From NCBI GenBank assembly GCA_964625865.1, contig CAZVEV010000117.1, forward strand, positions 1 to 16,630: a DNA stretch of 16,630 bases, read 5' to 3'. Both the position numbers and the translations under genes were made by a program. Shown piece by piece: positions 1 to 7,080 of this stretch. The notes under the pieces are model-generated. The model did no database searches and had not been told where the DNA came from. It saw only the letters and a list, made by a program, of their open reading frames with translations. This DNA comes from CAZVEV01 sp964625865. GTDB lineage: Bacteria > Planctomycetota > Phycisphaerae > SM23-33. Position 1 is the stretch's first letter. Every line of letters begins with the position of its first letter.

Positions 1-95
1 AGTTACATGCAGCCACCACCGCTGCGTAGGCGTGTATTTTCGTAGCAGGCACCGCGGACGGAGCCAGTCCCCTTTTTCCCGGAAAGGAACGAGCG

Positions 96-1259
96 ATGGG
101 TAAGCGGCGGCGGGTGGCGGTGATGATCGACCTGGATTGGCCTTTCAAGCGTCACATGGACGTCTTTGCCGGCTGCCAGGAGTATGCGGCCGAGGCGGGG
201 TGGGACTGCACCGTCAACCCGTATGCCGACCGCGCGATGAAATCGCGCCGGGGCAGGAAGCCTTACGACGGTGTTCTCGGGCGCGTGACGCGGCCACTGG
301 CCGACAAGGCGCGGCGGACTCGCGTGCCGGTGGTCAACGTCTGGGTCAACTCGCCGGCGAAGAACGTACCGAGCGTCCTTCCCGACGCCGAGGCCGCCGG
401 CGTGATGGCGGCCAGGCACCTGCTGGGGCGGGGGTTTCGCCAGTTCGGCTACCTGGGCTACGCCCGCGACGCGTACTCGCGGCTCGAACTGGCGGGGTTT
501 CGCTCGGCGATCGAGGGCGAGGGGCTGTCCTGCTCGGTGCACCGATTCGGCCGCTCCATTCTTGCCGCGGGTGCTGCCGGGTGGGATCAGTTCATCGACG
601 GGCTGGCGGGGTGGATCGATACCTGGCCGACTCCCATCGGGGTCTACGGCACGCAGGACCTGCTGTGCCGCTACCTGATCGGCATGTGTCGGTCCAAGTC
701 GCTCCGCGTGCCCCGAGACGTCGCGGTGGTCGGCGGCGGAAACGAAGGGGTGGTCTGCGCCGCTCCGCCCCCGACCATAACGAGCATCGACCTGGGCTAC
801 GCGCAAGTGGGCTACCAGGCCGCGGCGCTGCTGGATCGCCTGATGGATGGCGAGAAGCCGCCGGACGAGACGCAGTGGCATCCGCCGGCCGAACTGGTCC
901 CCCGTCAATCGACCGACGCGTATGCCGTCGACGATCCGCTGGTGGCCCGGGCCCTGCGCTTCATTGCAGAGCACGGCCACGAGCCGATGAAGGTTGACGA
1001 CGTGGTTGCCGTCACGCCCACAACCCGCCGCTCGCTGGAACGCCGCTTCCAGAACACGATGCGACGATCCATCGCCGAGGAGATTGCCCGCCTGCGGCTG
1101 GAACGCGCCAAGCGGCGGCTGGTCGAGACGGACGAGCCGTTGAAGAACGTGGCGTGGGCTTCGGGTTTCAGCAGCCTGAACCACTTCTACCGCGCGTTCG
1201 TCCGCCTGGAAGGCGTCTCGCCCAAGGCCTACCGCAAGCAGCGCCGGCAGGAGTCCTGA
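96..1259 (+). CDS. XylR-like AraC-family transcriptional regulator with sugar-binding-like sensor domain
   Basis: A predicted cytoplasmic DNA-binding regulator of 387 aa. Residues 5 to about 270 read as a LacI/periplasmic-binding-type ligand domain (start RRVAVMIDLDWPFKRHMDVF, then PVVNVWVNSP and DAEAAGVMAARHLLGRGFRQFGYLG). Residues about 280-384 are a C-terminal AraC-type double helix-turn-helix (RLRLERAKRRLVETD, then VAWASGFSSLNHFYRAF and a SPKAYRK end). There is no N-terminal LacI HTH. This order is the one seen in xylose-operon regulators (XylR) and in the many planctomycete paralogues of that family, which usually control carbohydrate genes in response to a sugar. No sugar gene lies next to it here: its downstream neighbour is convergent and unrelated, so its target is probably upstream of the window or elsewhere. 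The ATG at 96 is preceded by GGAAAGGA at a good distance. The family call is firm; the ligand is unknown. Confidence 0.88.
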   Translation: MGKRRRVAVMIDLDWPFKRHMDVFAGCQEYAAEAGWDCTVNPYADRAMKSRRGRKPYDGVLGRVTRPLADKARRTRVPVVNVWVNSPAKNVPSVLPDAEAAGVMAARHLLGRGFRQFGYLGYARDAYSRLELAGFRSAIEGEGLSCSVHRFGRSILAAGAAGWDQFIDGLAGWIDTWPTPIGVYGTQDLLCRYLIGMCRSKSLRVPRDVAVVGGGNEGVVCAAPPPTITSIDLGYAQVGYQAAALLDRLMDGEKPPDETQWHPPAELVPRQSTDAYAVDDPLVARALRFIAEHGHEPMKVDDVVAVTPTTRRSLERRFQNTMRRSIAEEIARLRLERAKRRLVETDEPLKNVAWASGFSSLNHFYRAFVRLEGVSPKAYRKQRRQES

Positions 1260-1309
1260 AGGCGCCAGCGCCCCCTTGTCCTCGCCCTGTCCTGGATCCT
1301 GCCGCTAGA

Positions 1310-1360
1310 TCCTGAGCGTAGCCGAAGGAAGCAATGCCGACGGGAGCCTGTCGAAGCACC
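1310..1360. repeat. Fragment resembling a dispersed intergenic repeat
   Basis: TCCTGAGCGTAGCCGAAGGA (1310-1329) is followed after 15 nt by AGCCTGTCGAAGCACC (1345-1360). From memory, these two words resemble a widespread family of bacterial intergenic repeats with cores like CCTGAGCGTAGTCGAAGG and GGTGCTTCGACAGGCTC, here in an arrangement that looks degenerate. Only one copy is visible in the window, so the repeat status cannot be proved from this sequence alone. Confidence 0.3.
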
Positions 1361-1401
1361 GGCTGCCGAAGTTACCCTTTCCGGGCAAGCGGAGGAAACT
1401 T

Positions 1402-1425
1402 TTGTTGTTGGCGAAAATACAACAA
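1402..1425. promoter_or_regulatory. Operator-like dyad TTGTTGT-N10-ACAACAA
   Basis: A perfect 7-bp inverted repeat with a 10-nt spacer lies in an AT-richer patch. Its size and symmetry fit a dimeric regulator site, but it lies between convergent genes where no promoter is expected, and no downstream gene in either direction clearly starts from it. It could equally be a weak RNA hairpin at the end of the XylR-like transcript. Confidence 0.25.
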
Positions 1426-1655
1426 GAAAGGGTCGGTAAGTCGCAGAATTCGCTTGCGGGAAGTACGGTTGGCGCGCCGGAGACGATGAACGAGCATATC
1501 TCGACGGATCGGCGATGTATCCGATTGATAACCGAGCAGTTGAGCGGAAAGGAGTTTCTGGGATTATGTGCGTACACACCAGGAAAGCGCCAGCCGGCGC
1601 CAACCGCGCGCCTCGCGGGATTCGAAAAACCAACTCTGCGCAATCCGGACTCAGC

Positions 1656-1724
1656 TCGACCCGGCCCCCGCAAACTGGGACCGCGGCATGCCCGGTCCAG
1701 GACTCGCACCGGCCGGCGGGTCGA
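1656..1724 (-). terminator. Nested inverted repeat just past the HEAT lipoprotein gene
   Basis: The outer arms TCGACCCG (1656-1663) and CGGGTCGA (1717-1724) are perfect complements. An inner hairpin GGACCG-N9-CGGTCC (1678-1698) sits between them. The structure starts 3 nt beyond the stop codon of the minus-strand gene, so it may end that transcript. No U-tract follows, so a standard intrinsic terminator is not demonstrated. Confidence 0.3.
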
Positions 1725-1726
1725 AG

Positions 1727-3148
1727 TCAGGGCCTCTTGTCGGAGTCCTTCGGCGTGGCGCCGAGTTTCCTCAGGGCGGCGTGGGCGGCCTTGCGGACGG
1801 TCATGTTGTCCTCCTTGATCGCCCGCAGCAGCGGGGTGATCGCGCGGGTGGTTCCGACCTTGCCGAGTGCTTCGGCGGCGGTGGCCCGGACGGCCGGGTC
1901 GGAGTCCTCCAGGGCCTTGATCAGCAGGTCCTGCCCCTGGCGGAATCGCATGACGCCGATGAGGCTGGCCGCGCCACGCCGGACGTTGGCGCTGGCGTTG
2001 CCCATGGCGGCCAGCAGGGGCTTGGCGGTCGGCTCGCCGATCTGGCGCAGGGCCTCGTGTGTCGACGCCCAGACGGTCGGATCCTCGTCAGCGAGGGTCT
2101 GGACGAGGGGGTCGATGGTACCGGGCCTGCCGATCCGTCCGAGGGCCTCGGCGGCCTCGGCGCGAACCATGGGCTCGGAGTCCTTGAGGGCCTTGAGCAG
2201 GGGGGGGACTGCACGCCTGTCGCGGATACGGCCGAGGATATCTGCGGCGTCGGCGCGCTTGACCGCGTCGGTGTCGACCAGTTCCACCAGCAGCGGGTCC
2301 AGCGCGTTGCGTCCGAGCTTGCCCAAGGCCGCCTCGGCCGCCACGCGCACCTCGCTTCGCTCGTCGCGGACGACCACGCGGAGTTGCGGCAGGGCGCCGT
2401 TGGCGCGGATGTGTCCCAACGCCATCGTGGCGCCTTCGCGGGTCCGCCAGTCACCGCTGGATAGCAGATTGACCAGGGGGGGCACGATGGTTTTCGGGCC
2501 CTTGTCGCCGATCATGCCGATTGCGCCGGCCGCGGCGGTGCGGACGTCGCTGTCCTCGTCAGCGAGTTTCTCAGTCAGCGGTCCGAGGGCCTTGACGACT
2601 TGCAGCCTGCCCAGCGCCGTCGCCGCCCGGGCCCGCACAGGCGCCTGGGAATGGTCCAGCGAGTCCAGCAGCGGCTCGACCGCATCGGCGCCGAGGCGGC
2701 TGATCGCGCGGTCGGCCGCCATCCGTACGCCCGGGTTCGGATCGCCGAACGCCGCCATCAGGTTCGGCACGGCCCGGGGATCGCCGACAAAGCCCATCGC
2801 CTGGACGGCCGCAACACGCACGTCGGAGTTGGCATCCCGTGCGGCTATCCCAAGGGCATTGGTGGCCCTGGAGTCCCCCAACCGGCCCAGGGCCGCCGCC
2901 GCGGCGCGACGAACCTCGGGCACCGGGTCGCTCAGGGTCTTGATCAGCGGCCTGACTGCCCTCGCATCGCCGGCCGTGCCCAACGCCTTGGCCGCCGCAA
3001 TACGCTCGTGCTCGGCCTGGTCCAGTTGAACGATCAGGCGGTCGATGTTGTCCATCGCCTTGGGCGCCGGCCCGCAGCCGCACACGCACAGGGCCGCACC
3101 CCACCAGATGACCAGAGATCGCATGATGACCACACGGTATCCGCACAT
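1727..3148 (-). CDS. HEAT-repeat (PBS lyase-like) lipoprotein
   Basis: Predicted 473-aa exported lipoprotein. After an N-terminal hydrophobic segment (about residues 12-24), Cys25 in VCGC fits a lipobox (Cys23 is an alternative). The rest is about 14 consecutive HEAT/PBS-lyase-type repeats of 30-33 residues. Typical units are ARAVRPLIKTLSDPVPEVRR and the AAAALGRLGD-type ends, with the DxxxxVRxxAAxALGxLGD consensus. Such solenoids act as protein-binding scaffolds; no catalytic motif is seen. The ATG at 3148 is preceded on the minus strand by AGAAAGGA at a proper distance, which favours it over the internal ATG at 3124. The gene is divergent from the metal-efflux locus, with 130 bp between start codons, so shared regulation is possible but not shown. 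HEAT-repeat proteins are abundant in planctomycetes. The precise partner is unknown. Confidence 0.85.
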   Translation of the reverse strand: MCGYRVVIMRSLVIWWGAALCVCGCGPAPKAMDNIDRLIVQLDQAEHERIAAAKALGTAGDARAVRPLIKTLSDPVPEVRRAAAAALGRLGDSRATNALGIAARDANSDVRVAAVQAMGFVGDPRAVPNLMAAFGDPNPGVRMAADRAISRLGADAVEPLLDSLDHSQAPVRARAATALGRLQVVKALGPLTEKLADEDSDVRTAAAGAIGMIGDKGPKTIVPPLVNLLSSGDWRTREGATMALGHIRANGALPQLRVVVRDERSEVRVAAEAALGKLGRNALDPLLVELVDTDAVKRADAADILGRIRDRRAVPPLLKALKDSEPMVRAEAAEALGRIGRPGTIDPLVQTLADEDPTVWASTHEALRQIGEPTAKPLLAAMGNASANVRRGAASLIGVMRFRQGQDLLIKALEDSDPAVRATAAEALGKVGTTRAITPLLRAIKEDNMTVRKAAHAALRKLGATPKDSDKRP

Positions 3149-3194
3149 GACGACGGTCCTTTCTGCCGAGCCCGTCAGCCTCGGCCTGCATGAG

Positions 3195-3203
3195 ACTATA
3201 CCA
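3195..3203 (-). promoter_or_regulatory. Extended -10 promoter candidate for the HEAT lipoprotein gene
   Basis: On the minus strand the sequence reads TGGTATAGT, a TGn-extended -10 element (TATAGT at 3200-3195). The predicted start point near 3188 leaves an untranslated leader of about 40 nt that contains the AGAAAGGA ribosome binding site. No good -35 is seen, which is tolerated by extended -10 promoters. Confidence 0.45.
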
Positions 3204-3239
3204 GAATCACGCGGAGGGCGTAAAGGCGTGAGACCGGAC

Positions 3240-3269
3240 TTGATTGGGTCCGCACGGGCCTGCTATACT
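3240..3269 (+). promoter_or_regulatory. Sigma-70-type promoter of the metal-efflux locus, positioned for a leaderless mRNA
   Basis: TTGATT (3240-3245), an 18-nt spacer, and TATACT (3264-3269) with an upstream TGC (3261-3263) make an extended -10 promoter. The expected start point is near 3276, only about 3 nt before the ATG at 3279, and no ribosome binding site lies before that ATG. No MerR-type dyad is obvious in the spacer. Confidence 0.55.
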
Positions 3270-3278
3270 GCTGCGGCA

Positions 3279-3680
3279 ATGTCCTCACGACGTTTGATAC
3301 TCTGCTGGTCGATGGCTGTGATGCCGGCCCTTCTGGGGTTGCAGGGGTCTCTTGTATGCCTGGGCCAGGACGGACACGTCGACGTCGGCGGGGCGGGGGA
3401 CGACTGCTGCCACGAGACATCGCACGATGTGCCCGGCACGGTTGTTGACGTCGGCAGTGACGAGTGCTGCATCGATATCGTTCTTCCGTCCGTAGACGCC
3501 TGCGCACAGGCGCCTCGCAACGACCATCGCGACGCCGGCGAGACGTTGCTTCTCGCAGGCGCTTGCGGCTTGGTCCGGCCTGTGGGGCCTGGCACGGCGT
3601 GGGCCGGCTCGGCCCGGGGCGGTGTTCTCATCGGGCGGGCCCCGCCACCGGCGGTGCGCACCACCATTCTGCTGCTCTGA
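3279..3680 (+). CDS. Small exported Cys-containing protein heading the metal-efflux locus
   Basis: A 133-aa predicted secreted or periplasmic protein. Residues 1 to about 24 form a signal peptide (MSSRRLILCWSMAVMPALLG). The mature part has VCLGQDGHVDV, the pair CC followed by HETSH, and DECCIDIVLP, and ends in a short hydrophobic tail (AVRTTILLL). I recall unnamed proteins of this outline (signal peptide, C(L/I)GxDGH, CC, C(I/V)DI, hydrophobic C-terminus) at the head of CzcCBA-type operons in other bacteria, but I could not check this. The Cys and His residues suggest metal or redox handling in the periplasm; that is inference. The start at 3279 is chosen because it gives a complete signal peptide and lies 9 nt past a -10 element. 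It is 123 nt upstream of the outer-membrane gene on the same strand. Confidence 0.65.
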   Translation: MSSRRLILCWSMAVMPALLGLQGSLVCLGQDGHVDVGGAGDDCCHETSHDVPGTVVDVGSDECCIDIVLPSVDACAQAPRNDHRDAGETLLLAGACGLVRPVGPGTAWAGSARGGVLIGRAPPPAVRTTILLL

Positions 3681-3803
3681 TCGTCCCTCTCGCAGGGCCC
3701 ACGCGGTCTGCTGCGCGGTTGACAGTCCTTGCCGACCGCACACCGTCCGGCCCCCTGCGCCCATCCGTCCCCTAACCGTTCTTGCACACGGGAGACCTGT
3801 TCT

Positions 3804-5231
3804 ATGTGTCTGAGACTATCGCCGTTTATCCTGAGCGTTGGGCTGGCCCTGGCGGCCGGCTGCTCGCCGATGACCCACGACGACTCCTGGCCCCCGCGGC
3901 GTCCCCTGCGGGCGGGCATGGAGGCCTATCGCCCGCCGGAAGGTGGCCCGGACGACGAGGCGCGAGCGCCCGAATTCCGTGAGCCCACGGGCGTGGTGTC
4001 ACTGAGAGACGCCTTGTCGGCGGCGCTGGTGGGCAGCCCGACGCTGGCGGGGTATGCCTGGTCGGTCCGCATGGCCGAGGCCGAGCAACTGCAGGCGGGC
4101 CTGCTGCCGAATCCGGAACTGGAAGCCGAGGTCGAGGAGTTTGGCGGCAACGGCGAGGCGGGGGGGATCGACTCGGCCGAGGTGGGCCTCATGCTCAGCG
4201 TGCCGATTGAACTGGGGGGCAAGCGTGGCAGGCGCGTGGCGTTGGCGGAGGCCGAACGCAAACTCGCCGGCTGGGACTACGAAGCGGCCCGGCTGGCCGT
4301 CCTGACGGAGGTGGCGGGCAAGTTCATCGACGTGCGGGTCCTTCAGGAGAAGGTCGCGCTGGTGTCGAGGAACGTGGCCCTGGCGACCCAGACGCAGGCC
4401 GCCGTGGCCAAGCGCGTGGAGGTGGGCAAGAGCCCGTTGATCGAGAAGACACAGGCGGCGGTGGCCCTGGCGATGAGCGACATCGCGCTGAAGCGCGCCC
4501 GCCGCGAACTGGTGGTGGCCCGAGGTGCGCTGGCTGCGTCGTGGGGTTCGGCCCGCCCCGGGTTCGACCGCGTTTCGGGCACGCTGGCCGGCGTACGGGC
4601 CCTGCCGCCGCTGGCCGCCATCGAGCCGCTGCTCGACCAGCATCCCGACGTGGCACGGTGGGACCAGGAGACCACTCGCGGGCAGGCCGCGGTGGACCTG
4701 GCCCGGGCGGGGGCCACCGGCGACCTGACCGTGGGGGCCGGCATGAAGTACTTTGGCGAGAGCAACGACCAGGCGCTGGTGGTGTCGGTGGGCATTGACC
4801 TGCCGCTGTTCGACCGCAACCAGGGCGAGATCAGTAAGGCCCGCTTTGCGGTGATCAAGGCGCGGTTCGACCGCGCGGCGGCCGTCGTGGCGGCGCGGAC
4901 GGCCCTGACCGAGGCCTACCAGACACTGGCCGGCGCGCGCGAGGAGGTCGTCACGCTTCGCGACGTGGTCCTGCCCGGGGCCGCCGCATCGTTCGATGCC
5001 GCGTCGGCCCTGTTCGACGAGGGCAAGGGGGAGTACCTGGACGTGCTGACGGCCCAGCAGACGTTGATGGAAGCCCGGGGCCAGTATCTCGACGCACTGG
5101 CGGCATACCATCACGGCGTGGCCCGGATCGAGGGCCTGATCGCCCAGCGTCTGGAGTCCATCACCCCGGCGGGACCCGCCGCGGGGGCGGCTGAGAATGA
5201 CAAGACCGAGAAGAAAGGACCAGACCGATGA
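3804..5231 (+). CDS. czcC: TolC-family outer-membrane lipoprotein of an HME-RND metal efflux system (CzcC/CusC-like)
   Basis: A 475-aa outer-membrane channel component. It carries a signal peptide with a lipobox (LALAAGC, Cys20). Two related halves follow, typical of the outer-membrane efflux protein family: the first around GVVSLRDALSAALVGSPTLA with helical Ala/Glu-rich segments up to ARGALAASWG, the second from ALPPLAAIEPLLDQHPDVARW to GEYLDVLTAQQTLMEARGQY. SVPIELGGKRGRR and IDLPLFDRNQGEI are the usual beta-strand signatures before the long helices. The length fits the family (about 420-480). The ATG at 3804 is chosen because it is preceded by GGGAG and gives a complete lipoprotein signal; the frame extends upstream without either. 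It overlaps the adaptor gene by 4 nt (ATGA), a sign of translational coupling. It should trimerise and join the adaptor and pump into a trans-envelope channel. Confidence 0.9.
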   Translation: MCLRLSPFILSVGLALAAGCSPMTHDDSWPPRRPLRAGMEAYRPPEGGPDDEARAPEFREPTGVVSLRDALSAALVGSPTLAGYAWSVRMAEAEQLQAGLLPNPELEAEVEEFGGNGEAGGIDSAEVGLMLSVPIELGGKRGRRVALAEAERKLAGWDYEAARLAVLTEVAGKFIDVRVLQEKVALVSRNVALATQTQAAVAKRVEVGKSPLIEKTQAAVALAMSDIALKRARRELVVARGALAASWGSARPGFDRVSGTLAGVRALPPLAAIEPLLDQHPDVARWDQETTRGQAAVDLARAGATGDLTVGAGMKYFGESNDQALVVSVGIDLPLFDRNQGEISKARFAVIKARFDRAAAVVAARTALTEAYQTLAGAREEVVTLRDVVLPGAAASFDAASALFDEGKGEYLDVLTAQQTLMEARGQYLDALAAYHHGVARIEGLIAQRLESITPAGPAAGAAENDKTEKKGPDR

Positions 5232-7042
5232 AGAGGCAAAGTGTGAAGACAGGCGCGGCGATAGCGGCCGTGCTGGGTGCTGTGTTGCTGCTGTGGGGCG
5301 TAGGGACCGGGACGTTTTCCGTGAGCCCGGCGTTTGGCGAGTCGGCAGAGCACGACGACCACGCCGGCGGCGACCATGCCAAGGGTGACAAGGGCCATGG
5401 CGCCGACGACGGGCATGACGACAAGGACGGCGACACGCACGATGAAGACGACGACCATGCCGGTCACGACCACGCCAAGGGCGGCAAGACGGCCGACCCG
5501 CACGCGGGGCACGACCATGGCGACGAGGAAGGCGTTGTTGTCCGCATGACGCAGGCGCAGGCGGCGACGTTCGGCATTGTGACGGCTACCGCCGCCCCGG
5601 GGACCCTTCCCGAGACCCTCCGCCTGCCGGGCGAAATCGTGATCAACGCCGACCGGTCGGCCCACGTGGTGCCCACCGCCTCGGGCGTCGTGCGCAAGGT
5701 GGGGGCGTCTGTGGGCGATACGGTGGCGGCCGGCGACGTGCTGGCCATCGTAGAGAGCGCCGAACTGGCCGAAGCGAAATCCGACTACCTGACGAAGCTG
5801 AACGAACTGAGCTGCTGCACGATGGACCTGACGCGGGCCGAGGCGATCGAGGCCAACACTGCCAAGCTGCTGAAACTGCTTGCCGGCGGGCCCTCCCTGG
5901 ACGACCTGCAGCGGCTGGACTCGGCGGCCATGGGGCAGAACCGCGCGGCACTGGTGTCCGCCTACGCTGAACGGGTCTTCACCCGCGACGTCTACCAGCG
6001 TGAGAAGACGCTCTTCGAGCGGAAGCTCTCGAGCAAGAGCGACCTGCTGACGGCCGAGGCGGCCTACAAGAAGGCCCACGCCACCTACGCCGCCACGCGG
6101 GACAGCACGTCGTACGCGACGGGCAAGGACCTCCTGGAGGCCCGCAGGTCGCGTCGCAATCAGGAGTTTGCCGTCGAGGCCGCCAAGCGCAAGCTGGCCC
6201 TGCTGGGCCTGAGGCATTGCGACCTGGAAGCCCTGGGTGCGTCGTTGAATCCGGCCGCCAAGGCCGCGCCCGGCGCCGCCAAGCACGCCGCCGTCTGCAC
6301 GGACCCCAACTGCACCGAATGCAAGGCCAAGGCGGCCGCGGCGCCGGCTGCCGGCAAGTGCCCGGCCGGCTGCACGGACCCGACCTGCACCGAGTGCAAG
6401 GCCCATGGCACTGCAAGCGGCGAGGTGGACCTGTCGCTGGAGGGGCGCCTCGGCTGGTACGCCCTGCGCGCGCCGTTTGCCGGGACGATCATCGCCAAGC
6501 ACATGGTCCTTGGCGAGAAACTCGCCGACGACGCCGACGTATTCACCATTGCCGACATGCGAACCGTCTGGGTGGACCTGGACGTCTACCAGAAGGACCT
6601 GAAGGACGTCCGGAAGGGCCACGCCGTCCGCATTCACGTCGGCGCGGGCGCCGGCGACGTGTCCGGCACGATCGCCTACGTCTCGCCAATCGTGGACGCC
6701 GAGACCCGCACCTGCCGCGCCCGCATCGTCGTGGCGAACCCGAAGGGCGTCTATCGTCCGGGCCTGTTCGTGACGGCCGACGTGACCGTGGGCGAGCACA
6801 AGGCCGCCGTCCTCGTGCCGAAGTCCGCCGTTCAGGTCATCGACGACGAGCCGGTCATCTTCGTGCCCGTCGAAGGCGGTTTCGCGGGCGAGCCGGTTAC
6901 CCTCGGCCACTCGTCGCGGACGCACGTGGAAATCACCGAGGGCCTGCATGCCGGCGAGAAGTACGTCGTCAAGGGCGCCTTTGAGCTGAAGGCCGAGATC
7001 GTTACCAGCGGAATCGACCCCCACGCCGGACACGGCCATTGA
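5228..7042 (+). CDS. czcB: RND efflux periplasmic adaptor, His-rich with duplicated Cys motif (CzcB/CusB-like)
   Basis: A 604-aa membrane-fusion protein linking the pump to the outer-membrane channel, longer than the usual 400-520 aa. Order of parts: membrane anchor or signal segment (about residues 9-26); a His/Asp-rich arm with 12 His in residues 42-97; the first half of the barrel-sandwich domain (about 145-178, ASGVVRKVGASVGDTVAAGD); an alpha-hairpin (about 178-330) with a CysCys pair at 196-197; an inserted Ala-rich linker with two near-identical motifs, CTDPNCTEC (Cys357, 362, 365) and CPAGCTDPTCTEC (Cys378, 382, 387, 390); the second half of the sandwich (WYALRAPFAGTIIAKHMVLGEKL); beta-barrel and membrane-proximal domains; and a C-terminal HAGHGH. 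The His and Cys clusters look like metal-binding additions. The start ATG overlaps the upstream stop and has an AAAGGA site before it. Confidence 0.9.
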   Translation: MKRQSVKTGAAIAAVLGAVLLLWGVGTGTFSVSPAFGESAEHDDHAGGDHAKGDKGHGADDGHDDKDGDTHDEDDDHAGHDHAKGGKTADPHAGHDHGDEEGVVVRMTQAQAATFGIVTATAAPGTLPETLRLPGEIVINADRSAHVVPTASGVVRKVGASVGDTVAAGDVLAIVESAELAEAKSDYLTKLNELSCCTMDLTRAEAIEANTAKLLKLLAGGPSLDDLQRLDSAAMGQNRAALVSAYAERVFTRDVYQREKTLFERKLSSKSDLLTAEAAYKKAHATYAATRDSTSYATGKDLLEARRSRRNQEFAVEAAKRKLALLGLRHCDLEALGASLNPAAKAAPGAAKHAAVCTDPNCTECKAKAAAAPAAGKCPAGCTDPTCTECKAHGTASGEVDLSLEGRLGWYALRAPFAGTIIAKHMVLGEKLADDADVFTIADMRTVWVDLDVYQKDLKDVRKGHAVRIHVGAGAGDVSGTIAYVSPIVDAETRTCRARIVVANPKGVYRPGLFVTADVTVGEHKAAVLVPKSAVQVIDDEPVIFVPVEGGFAGEPVTLGHSSRTHVEITEGLHAGEKYVVKGAFELKAEIVTSGIDPHAGHGH

Positions 7043-7080
7043 CGTTCGAGACAGCGCGGCCCGCCGCGGAGGATGTGACT

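Larger units (their letters stand above)
1260..1726. other. Convergent intergenic gap without a convincing gene
   Basis: These 467 bp lie between the ends of two convergent genes. Open frames cross it on both strands, but their products are low-complexity Arg/Pro/Ser-rich and they run on as antisense into the neighbours, so I call none of them. The gap holds a dispersed-repeat-like fragment, an AT-rich dyad and a nested inverted repeat next to the end of the minus-strand gene, listed separately. A purine-rich AAAGGAG (about 1547-1553) precedes an ATG at 1566, but the resulting frame has no protein-like character. The sequence around 1380-1570 is visibly less GC-rich than its surroundings. Confidence 0.5.

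Noticed and set aside
1515..3029. A 504-aa open frame on the plus strand
   Set aside because: Antisense to the HEAT-repeat lipoprotein; the apparent repeats (RTS, SSG, RPR words) merely mirror the HEAT repeats of the real gene.
3720..3725. TTGACA as an internal promoter before the outer-membrane gene
   Set aside because: No acceptable -10 hexamer lies 15-19 nt downstream.
5111..7039. A 642-aa open frame on the minus strand
   Set aside because: It is antisense to the adaptor gene, whose domains are clear; the product is Gly/Arg/Val/His-rich with no family character, as expected from high-GC codon bias.
7039..7080. TTG start for the pump overlapping the adaptor stop
   Set aside because: The ATG at 7081 has a strong GGAGG site and begins with the family-typical N-terminus before TM1; the 14 extra residues lack similarity to known pump starts.
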